A stretch of DNA of 44,979 nucleotides, taken from assembly GCA_903882645.1 (NCBI GenBank), contig CAIRXZ010000074.1:1-44979 (forward strand), in the 5' to 3' direction. Below are positions 34,422-44,444 of this stretch, one piece after another. The notes under the pieces were generated by a model. That model ran no database searches. It was not told the origin of the DNA and saw only the letters and a program-made list of their open reading frames with translations. Each line of letters begins with the position of its first letter. Position 1 is the stretch's first letter. This DNA comes from an uncultured Acidobacteriia bacterium (GTDB taxonomy: Bacteria > Acidobacteriota > Terriglobia > Bryobacterales > Bryobacteraceae). Position numbers and translations under genes: made by a program.

Positions 34422-34871
34422 GGGCCTTCCACTGCACTTACTCAATCGGTTTTCTGTAGCTACGGTCCCGTAGTCGTAGAATGGCCGGAAGTGCTTTGCG
34501 CCTGGTCGTCTCAATATCCGCATCGGCCCGATTCCGCCCGATCGGTCGCATAGCATAGAGCTATCGGCTGTCAAAAGGCCGTATAACGCCGGAGCCGTTG
34601 AAGTGAACCCACCCGGTCCGGACGTCCCCTTCTGGGAGATTGACTCCTCCAAAATCGGACGGCCTCATCCGCCGGGACCGCCGCATCGCCGGCGGCTCGA
34701 CGCGATCAGCTCCGCCGGGAGTTGGCGCGCGCGGCAATCTCCGCTAGGGACCGCAATACGGCGTTGACCGCCGCCGCATTTGGAAACAGGTTCGCAACGT
34801 CGGGGTCAACTTCCCCGAACGTCCGTTCGGGGCCGGTTTCCGACCGGCCTGCAACCGCCCGGACCGGACCA
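34422..34871. other. Intergenic region with two stacked hairpins
   Basis: No gene seen. CCCCGAACG-TC-CGTTCGGGG at 34813-34832 and GGCCGGT-TTCC-GACCGGCC at 34831-34849 follow the end of the AraC gene (which is read toward lower coordinates) and may help terminate its transcript. Confidence 0.5.
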
Positions 34872-35852
34872 TCAGGTGGCGTCTTGCCGATTACTCACCG
34901 ACTCAAACGGCGGCGCGCTTGGGGAGCGGAGAGTCCGAATATCCCTCATCGGCGGCTGGCCGAAGAAACGGCTGTATTCGCGGTTGAATTGGCTGGCGCT
35001 TTCGTATCCGACCTCGAAGGCCGCGCTTGCGGCGTCCACACCTTCCATGAGCATGCGGCCCCGCGCGGCCTGCAACCGGAGCTGTTTCTGATACTGAAGA
35101 GGACTTATGGCGGTCAGCACCCGGAAATGATGGTGCAGCGTGGACACGCCCATGCCGGCGATTCCCGCGAGGTCTTCCACCTTTAGCGGCTTCGCGTAGT
35201 TCGCCCTGATCCAGGCGATCGCTTTTGCCGTCCGCTGGCTCTGCTCTCCTAGCGTTGCAATCGCCCGAAGGCGCGCTCCCTCCGCGCCGCGAAGGATTCG
35301 GTAGATGATCTCGCGTTGAATCGGGCCGCTGAGAAAGGGAATGTCCCGCGGCGTCTCCAGCAGATCCACGAGCCGGCGGCATGCGCTGAGAAACTCCACC
35401 GTGGTCTCACCGGTCGCCATGCCGGGACTGTCGGAGGGCGCCTCAGCCACCCGAATCTCCCCCCGGCTCAGAAGCTCTCGGACCACGGGCATTTCGAGTT
35501 TCAGCGACAAGGCCAGGCAGGGCGTTTTCTCGCTCGCCTCGACCACCCGGCTGACCACCGGTAAATCGACCGCTGTGAGCAGGTACCGCGACGCATCGTA
35601 GATGAAAGTGGTTCGGCCTAGGTCTACCCGCTTTCGCCCTTGGGCGATCACGGTCACGCTCGGCTCGTAAGTCATGGAACACGGCGCCGTCGGGGCGGTC
35701 CGCCGGACCAGCGTCAGGCCGGGAATGTCCGTTACCCGTTTCTCCGCGGACCCCATGAACAAGGCAATCTTGCGAGCCAACTCCGTCCGCAATTCGTGCG
35801 CGGGATCTCGTAACAGGGACGCCCCTCCACTGCGGTTCTTCATGGTGAACAA
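34872..35852 (-). CDS. AraC-family transcriptional regulator
   Basis: A 326-residue regulator with an AraC_N-type effector domain (about 25-180) and a C-terminal double HTH (about 223-300) ending Val-Gly-Tyr-Glu-Ser-Ala-Ser-Gln-Phe-Asn-Arg-Glu-Tyr-Ser-Arg-Phe-Phe-Gly. AGAGGAG stands 7 bases before TTG 35852 and 16 before ATG 35843, so TTG is the better-supported start. It is divergent from an aldo/keto reductase, a common pairing in which the regulator activates the reductase in response to a reactive aldehyde. Confidence 0.93.
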   Translation of the reverse strand: MFTMKNRSGGASLLRDPAHELRTELARKIALFMGSAEKRVTDIPGLTLVRRTAPTAPCSMTYEPSVTVIAQGRKRVDLGRTTFIYDASRYLLTAVDLPVVSRVVEASEKTPCLALSLKLEMPVVRELLSRGEIRVAEAPSDSPGMATGETTVEFLSACRRLVDLLETPRDIPFLSGPIQREIIYRILRGAEGARLRAIATLGEQSQRTAKAIAWIRANYAKPLKVEDLAGIAGMGVSTLHHHFRVLTAISPLQYQKQLRLQAARGRMLMEGVDAASAAFEVGYESASQFNREYSRFFGQPPMRDIRTLRSPSAPPFESVSNRQDAT

Positions 35853-35969
35853 TCTCGCTCTCCTCTATCCCAGGATAACTGCTGGCTCTGCGCGCGGATC
35901 AACAGTGCCAGAGAAATAGGCAATAAATCGGAAGGATCGGGATACCGCTTCAATGGCGCTCGACCCTAA

Positions 35970-37016
<1,047 letters not shown>

Positions 37017-37212
37017 GCGGCCGCCAGGGGATCGAGCAACACGCTCGCAGCCTCGCCGAATAGGACGCCATGTTTCCGAAGGTTCGCGGCGGCCTTTTGA
37101 GCATTCCATCCGAAGGGCGCCCGGACGTTTCACCTCCCTCCAGTATGGCCGCCGAGCCGTCGGGGCTAACGGAAGGTCGCCCAGATTCGAGCCAACGTGC
37201 CCGGCGCGCCGC

Positions 37213-38252
37213 TCACTCATACCGCAGCGCCACCATCGGGTCCACTGAGGCCGCCCGCAACGCCGGAATCAGGCTCGCCCCGAGCGCCACCAGCGCAATC
37301 CCGATCAGGGAAAAGGCATAGGTGAACGGGTCGCCCGGCGTGATTCCGAACAGGGTCGAGCGTACCGCTTTGGTGGCTAAAGTGGCCAGCGGCAGCCCGA
37401 TCGCCATGCCCGCCAGGGTCACCGCCAGGCTGCCCCGCATCACCATCCAGAGCACTTCGGCGCGCTGCGCGCCCAACGCCATGCGCACCCCCAGTTCGGA
37501 CGTTCGCCGGCTCACCGTGTAGGCCAGCGTGCCGTAAAGCCCCGTGGCCACCAGCAACGCCGCCAGCAAGCCGAAGAACATCGAGAGGCGGAAGAACAGC
37601 CGTTCCTCGGAGAACGTCTGCTCGAACTGCGCCTGCTGCGTTCGGGGTTGTAGCAGCGCCAATCTCGGCGCATACTCGTTCACCGCGCGGCGCACCGCCG
37701 GCATCCAGGCGGCCGGATCGCCCGCCGTGCGCACCTCGAAATGTAGGGTGGCGTTGCCGCGCCCCTGCGCGCACGGGAAGTAGGCGGTCGGCCTGGCTTC
37801 TTCGCGCACGTCCGTGTACTTGCTGTCCGCCGCCACGCCAACGATGGTGTACTGACCGCCGGGCCGGTTGTTCAAGCCCACCTGGTGGCCCAGGGGCGGG
37901 CGTCCCGCGAGGTACTTGTTGGCGAACGTCTGGTTGACGATCGCCGCCCGGGGCGCGTCTTCCGAATCCGCGTCGGTGAAATCCCGCCCCAATACGACCG
38001 GCGTCCCGAGCACGTGAAAGTAATCGGGCCCGACTCTGTTCCAGCGCATCGGCGCGTACGCGTCGCCGCCAAGCGGGGAATGGCCATCCACCAGGGCGTC
38101 GGTGTTATTGCTCCAGCCCGACCCGATGCGGTTGCTCATCAGGGTAACCCCTTCCACCCCCGTCACGGAGCGCAGGCGGATCAGCAGGCCCTGGCAGAAG
38201 CGATTAGCCTCGCCATCCGATGACGCAAGGCGTAACGAAGGTCCTGTAGCAT
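37213..38252 (-). pseudogene. Internally deleted acidobacterial orphan permease (ADOP, MacB/FtsX-type)
   Basis: The C-terminal about 330 residues (to 37213) are a typical ADOP second half: a periplasmic MacB-like domain (Val-Gly-Pro-Asp-Tyr-Phe-His-Val-Leu-Gly, Ile-Val-Gly-Val-Ala-Ala-Asp) and FtsX permease with four membrane helices, ending Val-Asp-Pro-Met-Val-Ala-Leu-Arg-Tyr-Glu. Just upstream, in another frame, ATG 38252 with GGAGA before it begins Met-Leu-Gln-Asp-Leu-Arg-Tyr-Ala-Leu-Arg, the standard ADOP N-terminus. About 10 codons later homology jumps to Ala-Asn-Arg-Phe-Cys-Gln-Gly-Leu-Leu in the C-terminal frame. The normal protein is about 800 residues; the first permease half is lost and the junction is out of frame. 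A shortened product from GTG 38166 is possible but unlikely to work. Confidence 0.85.
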
Positions 38253-38345
38253 TCCGGGTTCTCCAGGGGTTGGACGTCGATTTCGGCGATTCGGAGCGCC
38301 TTAGCAGTTATACGTTGCAGCCCGCCAAACGTTTCGCGGCTTGCC

Positions 38346-40016
38346 CTACGCCACGCTCATCTTGATCAATTGCTCCGCGTTCTTGATCGCTTCCGGCGTG
38401 AGCTTTTGGCCGGAGAGCATCCGGCCGACCTCGCGCGTCCGGGCGGCGCCGTCCAACTCTTCAATCGTCGCCATGGTCCGGCCCTGCGATTCCCGCTTCT
38501 CGACGCGGTAATGATGGTCGGCGAACGACGCGATCTGCGGAAGGTGCGTGACGCAAAGCACCTGGTTCGCGGCGGCCAGCTTCTTCAATCGTCGTCCCAC
38601 TCCCTCGGCCGCGCCGCCGCCCACGCCCGCATCCACTTCGTCGAAAACCAGCGTGCGCACCACCGCCGTCCTAGGCCCCGCCAGGCAGGTCTTCAGCGCC
38701 AGCGCGATGCGCGAGATCTCGCCGCCCGAGGCCACCTTCTCGAGCGGCCGCGGCTCCTCGCCGGCGTTGGGGGAAACCAGGAACTCGGCCGCGTCCGCCC
38801 CGTGCTCGGACCATGCCGCCGCCGTTATCTCCACCCGGAAGACCGTGCGCTCCATGGCAAGCTGGGCGAGTTCGGCCTCGACTTTCTTTTCGAGCCTCCG
38901 GGCCGCCGCGCGGCGGCATTCCGTCAATTCGGCGGCGAGTTGCTCGAACTCCGCCGCCAGGCGCTTCCGCTCCTTGCGGAGGCGCTCCATGCGCTCGCCC
39001 GCGTTCTCGACCGATTCGATCTGCCGCCGCACTTCCTCGAGGAAGCCGAGGATCTCCGGAATCGACCGTCCGTACTTGCGTTTCAGACGGTCGATGGCGG
39101 CCAGCCGCGTTTCGATCTCTTCCAACCGGCCGGGGTTGGCCTCCAGCCGGCCGAGGTAATCGCGCAAGCCATAGGCGGCCTCCTGCAAGCTCAGGCCGGC
39201 GGCCTTGATGTGCTCCCGCGGCCCTTCCAGGGTCGAATCGATGCGGCACAACTCGTCCAGGCGCTTCGCCGCCGCGCCGGTGAGCGAGACGGCCGAGTCC
39301 GGGGCGTCGTAGACCGCGGCGTAGGCGGCCGTGGCGGCTTCCTGCAAGCGCTGCACGTTTTGCAGCACGCGGCGCTCGTTTTCGAGCGCGGCATCCTCCT
39401 CCGATTCCGGCGCGGCGCTTTCGATTTCGTTGCGCTGGAACGACCACAAATCCAGCAGCCGCAGTTTCTCCCGCTCGGAGCGCTCGAGCGTTTCCAACTC
39501 TTCCCCGGCGGCGCGCCAGTCCCGGTAGATCGCCGCCACGCGCCCGGCCAGGTCGCGCGCGCCGGCGAAAGCGTCCAGCATCTCGCGCTGCGCTTCCGGC
39601 AAAAACAGGATCTGCTGGTCGTGTTGCCCGTGGATGTCCGCTAGGTGCGGCGCCAAGTCCTTCAGCAGCGATGCCGCCACCGGGCGGCTGCCGACGAACG
39701 CGCGCGACTTGCCGCCCGCCAGGATCTCGCGTTCAATCAGCAGCTCGCCATCCTCGATTTCGAGCCCCGCCGGTTCGAGCAGCCGCCGGATTCCCGCGTG
39801 ATCCCTCACGTCGAAGATCCCGGCAATGCGCGCCCGCGCTTCCCCGGTGCGCACCATATCGGCCGAAGCCCGCCCGCCCAGCAGCAGCCCCAGCGCGTCC
39901 ACCACGATGGATTTTCCGCTGCCGGTTTCCCCAGTCAGGAGGTTAAGCCCCGCATGAAAATGGACCCGCAACCGCTCGATGACGGCGTAATTCTCCACCA
40001 CCAGTTCCGTCAGCAT
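38346..40016 (-). CDS. recN: DNA repair protein RecN
   Basis: A 556-residue SMC-like ATPase in double-strand-break repair. Walker A Gly-Glu-Thr-Gly-Ser-Gly-Lys-Ser is at 29-36, Ile-His-Gly-Gln-His-Asp-Gln-Gln (Q-loop) near 128-135, and a coiled-coil arm runs about 150-370. The signature Ala-Ser-Gly-Gly-Glu-Ile-Ser-Arg near 430, Walker B Val-Phe-Asp-Glu-Val-Asp-Ala-Gly-Val-Gly and Cys-Val-Thr-His-Leu-Pro-Gln complete the site. It has a TATAAT 8 bases before ATG 40016 and no Shine-Dalgarno. Confidence 0.97.
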   Translation of the reverse strand: MLTELVVENYAVIERLRVHFHAGLNLLTGETGSGKSIVVDALGLLLGGRASADMVRTGEARARIAGIFDVRDHAGIRRLLEPAGLEIEDGELLIEREILAGGKSRAFVGSRPVAASLLKDLAPHLADIHGQHDQQILFLPEAQREMLDAFAGARDLAGRVAAIYRDWRAAGEELETLERSEREKLRLLDLWSFQRNEIESAAPESEEDAALENERRVLQNVQRLQEAATAAYAAVYDAPDSAVSLTGAAAKRLDELCRIDSTLEGPREHIKAAGLSLQEAAYGLRDYLGRLEANPGRLEEIETRLAAIDRLKRKYGRSIPEILGFLEEVRRQIESVENAGERMERLRKERKRLAAEFEQLAAELTECRRAAARRLEKKVEAELAQLAMERTVFRVEITAAAWSEHGADAAEFLVSPNAGEEPRPLEKVASGGEISRIALALKTCLAGPRTAVVRTLVFDEVDAGVGGGAAEGVGRRLKKLAAANQVLCVTHLPQIASFADHHYRVEKRESQGRTMATIEELDGAARTREVGRMLSGQKLTPEAIKNAEQLIKMSVA

Positions 40017-40024
40017 GTGAGCCG

Positions 40025-40030
40025 ATTATA
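40025..40030 (-). promoter_or_regulatory. Consensus -10 element of recN
   Basis: Minus-strand TATAAT, 8 bases, then ATG 40016. Transcription probably begins within one or two bases of the start codon. Confidence 0.55.
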
Positions 40031-40102
40031 ACCGCTCTCCGGCGGCGACGCCGGCATCGGGCACGCGGCCTCCGTAGGGGCCGGGCACGCCCGGCCCTCT
40101 TC

Positions 40103-40285
40103 TCACGAACTCTTCTTCTCCCTCACCACGATGGTCTCGGCAATCCTGTCGTGAACGGTCCGGCGGTTGGGGTGAATGAAGTACTGCAAGAATCCGAGAC
40201 CGAGTTCGGCGCCGTCGAGTTCCGCCATGCGGTCCGTCTCGTGGGCGCGGTAAACGCGCGGCTTTCCGGTGATGAGGGTCGCCAT
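40103..40285 (-). CDS. Small hypothetical protein
   Basis: A 60-residue soluble protein from ATG 40285, with Gly-Lys-Pro-Arg-Val-Tyr-Arg-Ala-His-Glu-Thr-Asp-Arg and a basic C-terminus. No clear ribosome-binding site; a TACACT lies 13 bases upstream. The composition is protein-like, but no family is recognised and it may not be expressed. Confidence 0.4.
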   Translation of the reverse strand: MATLITGKPRVYRAHETDRMAELDGAELGLGFLQYFIHPNRRTVHDRIAETIVVREKKSS

Positions 40286-40455
40286 ATCGGTCAGGTTCAG
40301 TGTAACGTGGGGCAGACCATCGTTTTTCGTGGTCTGCCAAAGGCGCCGCAAGAGGCAGACGTTTGTTGTGGCCTGCCAACGCTTGAATGGCCTTGGGGAT
40401 CTCAGCCGCGAAGCGCAACCCCCCTCCACGCGCTACAATCGACACTCGATTCGCC

Positions 40456-40899
40456 ATGCCGCGGCCATCCGCCCAGATTTCGCCCGCCCATCCGCTGATC
40501 CGCGAATACCAGCGCTCGCTCGCGGACCTTCGCTCGCAAGGCGTCGAGAACGAGCTTGGCCTTCGCCGGCCCTTCGAGAACCTGCTCGCGGATTCCGCGC
40601 GGCTCCACGGATGGCGCTTCGTGGCCGAGTTCGGCGCCAAGGCCGGCGGCCATCGCATCCGGCCCGACGGCACGGTCTTCGACGCCAACAGCCTGCCGCG
40701 CGGCTTCTGGGAATCCAAGGACTCGCACGACGACCTGGACCGCGAGATCGACCGCAAGATCCGCCGCGGCTACCCCGTCAACAATACGATTTTCGAGGAC
40801 ACCCGCCGCGCCGTGCTCTACCAGAACCGCGCGCAGGCGTGGGAAGCCCCTTCTCAGTCACACAAAAGTACGTCGCCAGCAGGCAATTCCGTTCACTAA
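40456..40899 (+). pseudogene. Type ISP restriction-modification enzyme, N-terminal remnant
   Basis: From ATG 40456 about 130 codons match the N-terminus of large N6-adenine methylase/type ISP enzymes: Arg-Glu-Tyr-Gln-Arg-Ser-Leu, Leu-Arg-Arg-Pro-Phe-Glu-Asn-Leu-Leu, Gly-Gly-His-Arg-Ile-Arg-Pro-Asp-Gly-Thr-Val and Glu-Ser-Lys-Asp (a nuclease-like Glu-x-Lys). Similarity ends near 40845 (Gln-Asn-Arg-Ala-Gln-Ala-Trp-Glu), and a short unrelated tail leads to the stop. The methylase core is missing; the C-terminal part reappears at 42333. A TACAAT lies 16 bases upstream of the start. Confidence 0.8.
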
Positions 40900-42327
40900 G
40901 CACGCATCCAACCACTTGGCGAACCTGGAATCGAGTTCCTGCACTTGGTCCTCGAAGCTAATCCGAAATATGTCGTCCGCGAGAGCAATAGGTTCCTTCG
41001 ACTCCATCTGAAAATAGGGTGCGACAGCTAAGAGGCCGCGATATGTCGCCCCTAAGCCATGGAACGAAACCACGACTACGGCCTTACCCGACGGCCCCGT
41101 AAGGCTCAGTTGAACAGAGTTATGATACTGGGCGAAATCCGGAGCGTACTTGAGCCGCTGTGAAAGCGCTTTAATCTGCTCGACAGGTGGCCCACCAAGG
41201 ACCCCAACCCGGAACTGGTAGCTAGGATCAACTTTCGAAAGCTCGCGGGTCAGCCTGCCAGTCACGTTGGCAAACGCTTGCTGAGTGCGCCCGGCAAGCT
41301 TCTCCGCATGCTCTTTGGCGGTCAGCCAGCTCGCGGGGATGATTCGGTTCAATGCGACGAGCAGATCACGAGTGGCGTCGATCGCCTCGTCCACGCTCGC
41401 CGCAGGCTTGACATCAACCGCAAGTCCGATCGCCTTCGTGATGAGTCTCTTCTGAAGGGTTGAGAAGAGCTCGACCAACGGTCGTAGATCACCGGCATCG
41501 GCAGCTTCCAGTCCGCTAATATACTTCTCTCGATCATCCCAGGTGACTACGAGCGGGAAAAAGCCGGCCTTGATGAAAACCAGGCTCCCAATCGCCCTCG
41601 CAACGCGCCCGTTTCCGTCCTGAAAAGGGTGGATCTGCGTGAAGGCGTGGTGCAGCCAGGTTGCCTCGACCTCGGGGCGCACCCTTTGCCCATGCTCTTC
41701 GTGAAACGCGATCAACCGATCCATTTCCGAACTCACGTGTTCCGGGGGGCAGTATTCGTGCACGCTGCCGTCCTCGCGCGAGGGATTATTTGGAAGAATC
41801 TTGTAGTCTCCCTTCCGCAGTTCCGTCTCGTAGGCCCTTCCAGACGGATCATAGACGGTCACCTTATCCTGGTGCCTCATTAGTGCAGCGTGAAGTTCCT
41901 TGATGTAGCTGGTGCTAAGGGTTCGTTCGCCCTTGACGAACGCGAAGAGACCTTCAAGCACATCGGCGTGCGCCTGGATAATACGGGCGACGAGCTCGGG
42001 ATCGCGAGTTCTGGCGTCGCGAGGTATGTGACGGGCCTCTATGCCCCGCTCAATCAGAGTTCGGGTGATGCCCCTGTCGAGGGTATAGACGCCCTCTATG
42101 ATGCCGGTCTCCACCGCCCACTCGCGCCGCAGCTCCAAGTTGAACTGCGAAATGGACTGCGCTTGAACCAGTGTCGCTTGCTGCTTCGTCCATCCTTGCC
42201 ACAATGCTTCGAGTTCGCGATCGCGAAACTCCCTCACGTCGTCAGGAAGGTCCGCGATCTCGTGCCACTTGTAGGACTTTCGGGCGCCGATGGAGTTCTC
42301 TTCCATTGAATGAAATTCAATTGGCAT
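40858..42327 (-). CDS. Fic-family AMPylase-like protein
   Basis: A 489-residue Fic protein. The active-site loop His233-Pro-Phe-Gln-Asp-Gly-Asn-Gly-Arg241 is complete, with Arg244 three residues on, so AMP transfer to a hydroxyl side chain is expected. An inhibitory helix Thr74-Gly-Ile-Ile-Glu78-Gly79 lies before the core, as in class II Fic proteins, where Glu blocks ATP until released. The C-terminal about 180 residues hold a helical region with Thr-Ala-Lys-Glu-His-Ala-Glu-Lys (possibly winged helix) and an unassigned end. ATG 42327 is preceded by GGAGG at only one base and by TAATAT at six, so the mRNA is probably leaderless. It lies antisense between the two ISP enzyme remnants and uses less GC than they do, indicating insertion. 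Confidence 0.92.
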   Translation of the reverse strand: MPIEFHSMEENSIGARKSYKWHEIADLPDDVREFRDRELEALWQGWTKQQATLVQAQSISQFNLELRREWAVETGIIEGVYTLDRGITRTLIERGIEARHIPRDARTRDPELVARIIQAHADVLEGLFAFVKGERTLSTSYIKELHAALMRHQDKVTVYDPSGRAYETELRKGDYKILPNNPSREDGSVHEYCPPEHVSSEMDRLIAFHEEHGQRVRPEVEATWLHHAFTQIHPFQDGNGRVARAIGSLVFIKAGFFPLVVTWDDREKYISGLEAADAGDLRPLVELFSTLQKRLITKAIGLAVDVKPAASVDEAIDATRDLLVALNRIIPASWLTAKEHAEKLAGRTQQAFANVTGRLTRELSKVDPSYQFRVGVLGGPPVEQIKALSQRLKYAPDFAQYHNSVQLSLTGPSGKAVVVVSFHGLGATYRGLLAVAPYFQMESKEPIALADDIFRISFEDQVQELDSRFAKWLDACLVNGIACWRRTFV

Positions 42328-42332
42328 GCCTC

Positions 42333-42887
42333 CATATTAGCCGCATCTTCCACTACATCTACGCCGTCCTGCACCATCCGGCCTACCGGGACAAGTTCGC
42401 CGACAACCTCAAACGCGAGCTGCCGCGCATCCCCTTCGCCCCCGATTTCGCCAGTTTCGCCGCCGCCGGACGCGAGCTGGCCCGCCTGCACGCCGAGTAC
42501 GAAACCCTCGAACCGTGGCCGCTCGAATGGGTCGTGAACCAGGCCATGCCGCTGAGCTACCGCGTCGAGGACAAGATGCGGCTCAATAAAGATAAAGCCG
42601 CGCTCGCCGTAAACCGGTCGCTCACGCTGGCCGGCATTCCGCCCGAGACCTTCGAGTACCGCCTCGGCAACCGATCCGCGCTCGAATGGGTCGTGGATCA
42701 GTACCGCGTCACCGAAGACGAACGTAGCGGCATCAAGTCCGACCCCAACCGCGAGGACGACCCTCAATACATCGTCCGCCTCGTGGGCCAGGTGGTCCGC
42801 GTAAGCATCGGGACCGCGCGCATCGTCTCAGGAGGTGTGTGCGCGGCGTGGCTGGAGTCTGCTGGCGGCCATACAGTATGTCGTTAG
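42333..42887 (+). pseudogene. Type ISP restriction-modification enzyme, C-terminal remnant
   Basis: From about 42336 the frame matches the C-terminal specificity domain of type ISP enzymes: Ile-Phe-His-Tyr-Ile-Tyr-Ala-Val-Leu-His-His-Pro, Leu-Lys-Arg-Glu-Leu-Pro-Arg-Ile-Pro-Phe, Tyr-Arg-Leu-Gly-Asn-Arg-Ser-Ala-Leu-Glu-Trp-Val-Val-Asp-Gln-Tyr and Asp-Pro-Gln-Tyr-Ile-Val-Arg-Leu-Val-Gly-Gln-Val-Val. The match ends near 42820, and the last about 20 codons are unrelated. It lacks any start signal of its own and is cut off from the N-terminal part (40456) by the Fic gene. The central methylase and nuclease parts are gone, so no working enzyme is made. Confidence 0.88.
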
Positions 42888-42933
42888 GGAGCAGGGCGAT
42901 GCCATGTCCGTGTTCGAGTCTCACGAACCGTAA

Positions 42934-43141
42934 GCTAGCGGTCTGCGGCAAGCAGATCAACGAATATCCGGCGCCTGTGGAGTGGGCGTCCCGCCTGCAA
43001 TGCCGGCGTCCGTGCCGGCATCTCCGTGAAGAACGTCGGCAAGGACGCCGACGTGGCAAGCTGAAAGCTCACTCCACGGTTGCGCCCGAGGGAGCGGTCG
43101 CGACTGGATAATGCGCGTTATTAGCGCCGCAGACCGCTAGC
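42934..43141. repeat. Nested inverted-repeat element containing hairpin repeat copy B
   Basis: Outer arms GCTAGCGGTCTGCGGC (42934-42949) and GCCGCAGACCGCTAGC (43126-43141) are perfect 16-base complements. Inside, 42977-43077 begins GTGGAGTGGGC and ends GCTCACTCCAC and is the second copy of the repeat at 33153-33254. It has no coding capacity. It resembles a small non-autonomous mobile element or a structured-RNA repeat. Confidence 0.8.
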
Positions 43142-43263
43142 GCCGGCAACCGCTTATTCCCACCGGCCGTTGCCGAAACTTCCGGAAAGCGAGCGCGCCG
43201 CCGAGATCGGCCAGACCGATCTCCTGCAGCCCGATCGTCTCCCAGTTCGCGAAGCAGACGCCC

Positions 43264-43476
43264 GTGGTGGGCAATCTGGTGGGCAGCGAGGGCGGCGAAT
43301 TCGTCTTCGAGCCGCAACCGGAGCCGCTCAGCCCGACTACCCAGCAGTTCGACGGCCGGGCGCTGAAAATGCGCGAAGAGCTCGGCGGTCTTCAAAAGGA
43401 GATCGCCGCGAAGCAGGATGTGTTGCCGCGGATCCAGCAGAGCATTCAAGCGGAGACCGTCAAAACCCTGAATTGA
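43264..43476 (+). pseudogene. Possible C-terminal gene remnant
   Basis: A protein-like frame that is open upstream of GTG 43264 as well (Pro-Ile-Val-Ser-Gln-Phe-Ala-Lys-Gln-Thr-Pro-Val-Val-Gly), ending in a helical, Lys/Glu/Gln-rich tail. It begins just after the repeat element and lacks a ribosome-binding site, so it is probably the tail of a gene removed by rearrangement. Family unknown. Confidence 0.3.
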
Positions 43477-43520
43477 GTTTCGTGGATCTTTTCCCGGAAG
43501 GGTCCGTATATCCTTAAGAT

Positions 43521-44402
43521 ATGAAATCGAGCCGGTGGGTTGTTTTGGCCGCCTTGGCCGCCGCGCCGCTGTTCGCGCAGACTGCGCCGCCGCGGGTGGA
43601 ATTCGAAGTGTCTTCGGTCAAGCCCTCGGAGCAGCAGCAGGGTTACCAGGTCAACGTCGGGGTGCATATCGACGGCGCGCAGGTCCACATCTCCTCCTTC
43701 CCGTTGAAAGATTACATCCGGATCGCGTACCAGGTGAAGGTCTACCAAGTGGTAGGGCCGGATTGGCTGGCGTCGGCAAGGTACGATATCGACGCGAAAT
43801 TGCCGGCCGGCGCCACGCGCGCGCAGGTTCCGCAGATGTTGCAGGCGTTGCTCGCGGACAGGTTTCAACTGAAGATTCACCGCGAGTCGCGGGACTTTCC
43901 GGTCTATGCGCTGGCGGTTGCAAGCGGCGGGTTGAAGATGAAGGAGTTGCCGCCGGATCCCGATGCCGTGGCCGTTGCCGGCGGTGGCGCCACGGAAGCG
44001 ACCGCCGCCGGCGGGCCCGGTGGCGTAACCATCAACTACCCGGGGGGATCGTCCTTCGCGTTTGGGAACAACCGGTTCGAAGGCAAGAAACTGACCATGG
44101 CGTACTTCGCGGATTCGATGGGACACTTCCTCGACCGCCCCGTGGTGGACATGACCGGGCTTTCAGGGCAATACGACTTCCTGGTTCCATTGTCTCCGGA
44201 GGACTATCGGGCCATAGCGATCCGGTCGGCGATCCTGGCCGGCATAACCCTGCCGCCGGAAGCCATGCGGGCGTTGGAAGGGACGACCGACGATTCGCTC
44301 TTCACCGCCGTGGCGGCGCTGGGCCTCAAGCTGGACCCGCGCAAAGCCCCGCTCGAAGCCCTGGTGGTCGACGACGCCCGCAAGACGCCCACGGAGAACT
44401 AG
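43521..44402 (+). CDS. TIGR03435 / DUF3738 Solibacter-family exported protein
   Basis: A 293-residue protein with a Sec signal (Met-Lys-Ser-Ser-Arg-Trp-Val-Val-Leu-Ala-Ala-Leu-Ala-Ala-Ala-Pro-Leu-Phe-Ala-Gln, cleaved about residue 20). It continues with the diagnostic Phe-Glu-Val-Ser-Ser-Val-Lys-Pro-Ser. Further marks are Asp-Tyr-Ile-Arg-Ile-Ala-Tyr, Leu-Leu-Ala-Asp-Arg-Phe-Gln-Leu-Lys-Ile-His-Arg-Glu, Val-Asp-Met-Thr-Gly-Leu-Ser-Gly-Gln-Tyr-Asp-Phe and the C-terminal Ala-Leu-Val-Val-Asp-Asp-Ala. The family is expanded in Solibacter and its role is unknown. TATCCT lies 6 bases before ATG 43521. Confidence 0.93.
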   Translation: MKSSRWVVLAALAAAPLFAQTAPPRVEFEVSSVKPSEQQQGYQVNVGVHIDGAQVHISSFPLKDYIRIAYQVKVYQVVGPDWLASARYDIDAKLPAGATRAQVPQMLQALLADRFQLKIHRESRDFPVYALAVASGGLKMKELPPDPDAVAVAGGGATEATAAGGPGGVTINYPGGSSFAFGNNRFEGKKLTMAYFADSMGHFLDRPVVDMTGLSGQYDFLVPLSPEDYRAIAIRSAILAGITLPPEAMRALEGTTDDSLFTAVAALGLKLDPRKAPLEALVVDDARKTPTEN

Positions 44403-44444
44403 GGCGGCGGGCGCCGGCGGTATACTTCGGATGGGGAAGTAGGC

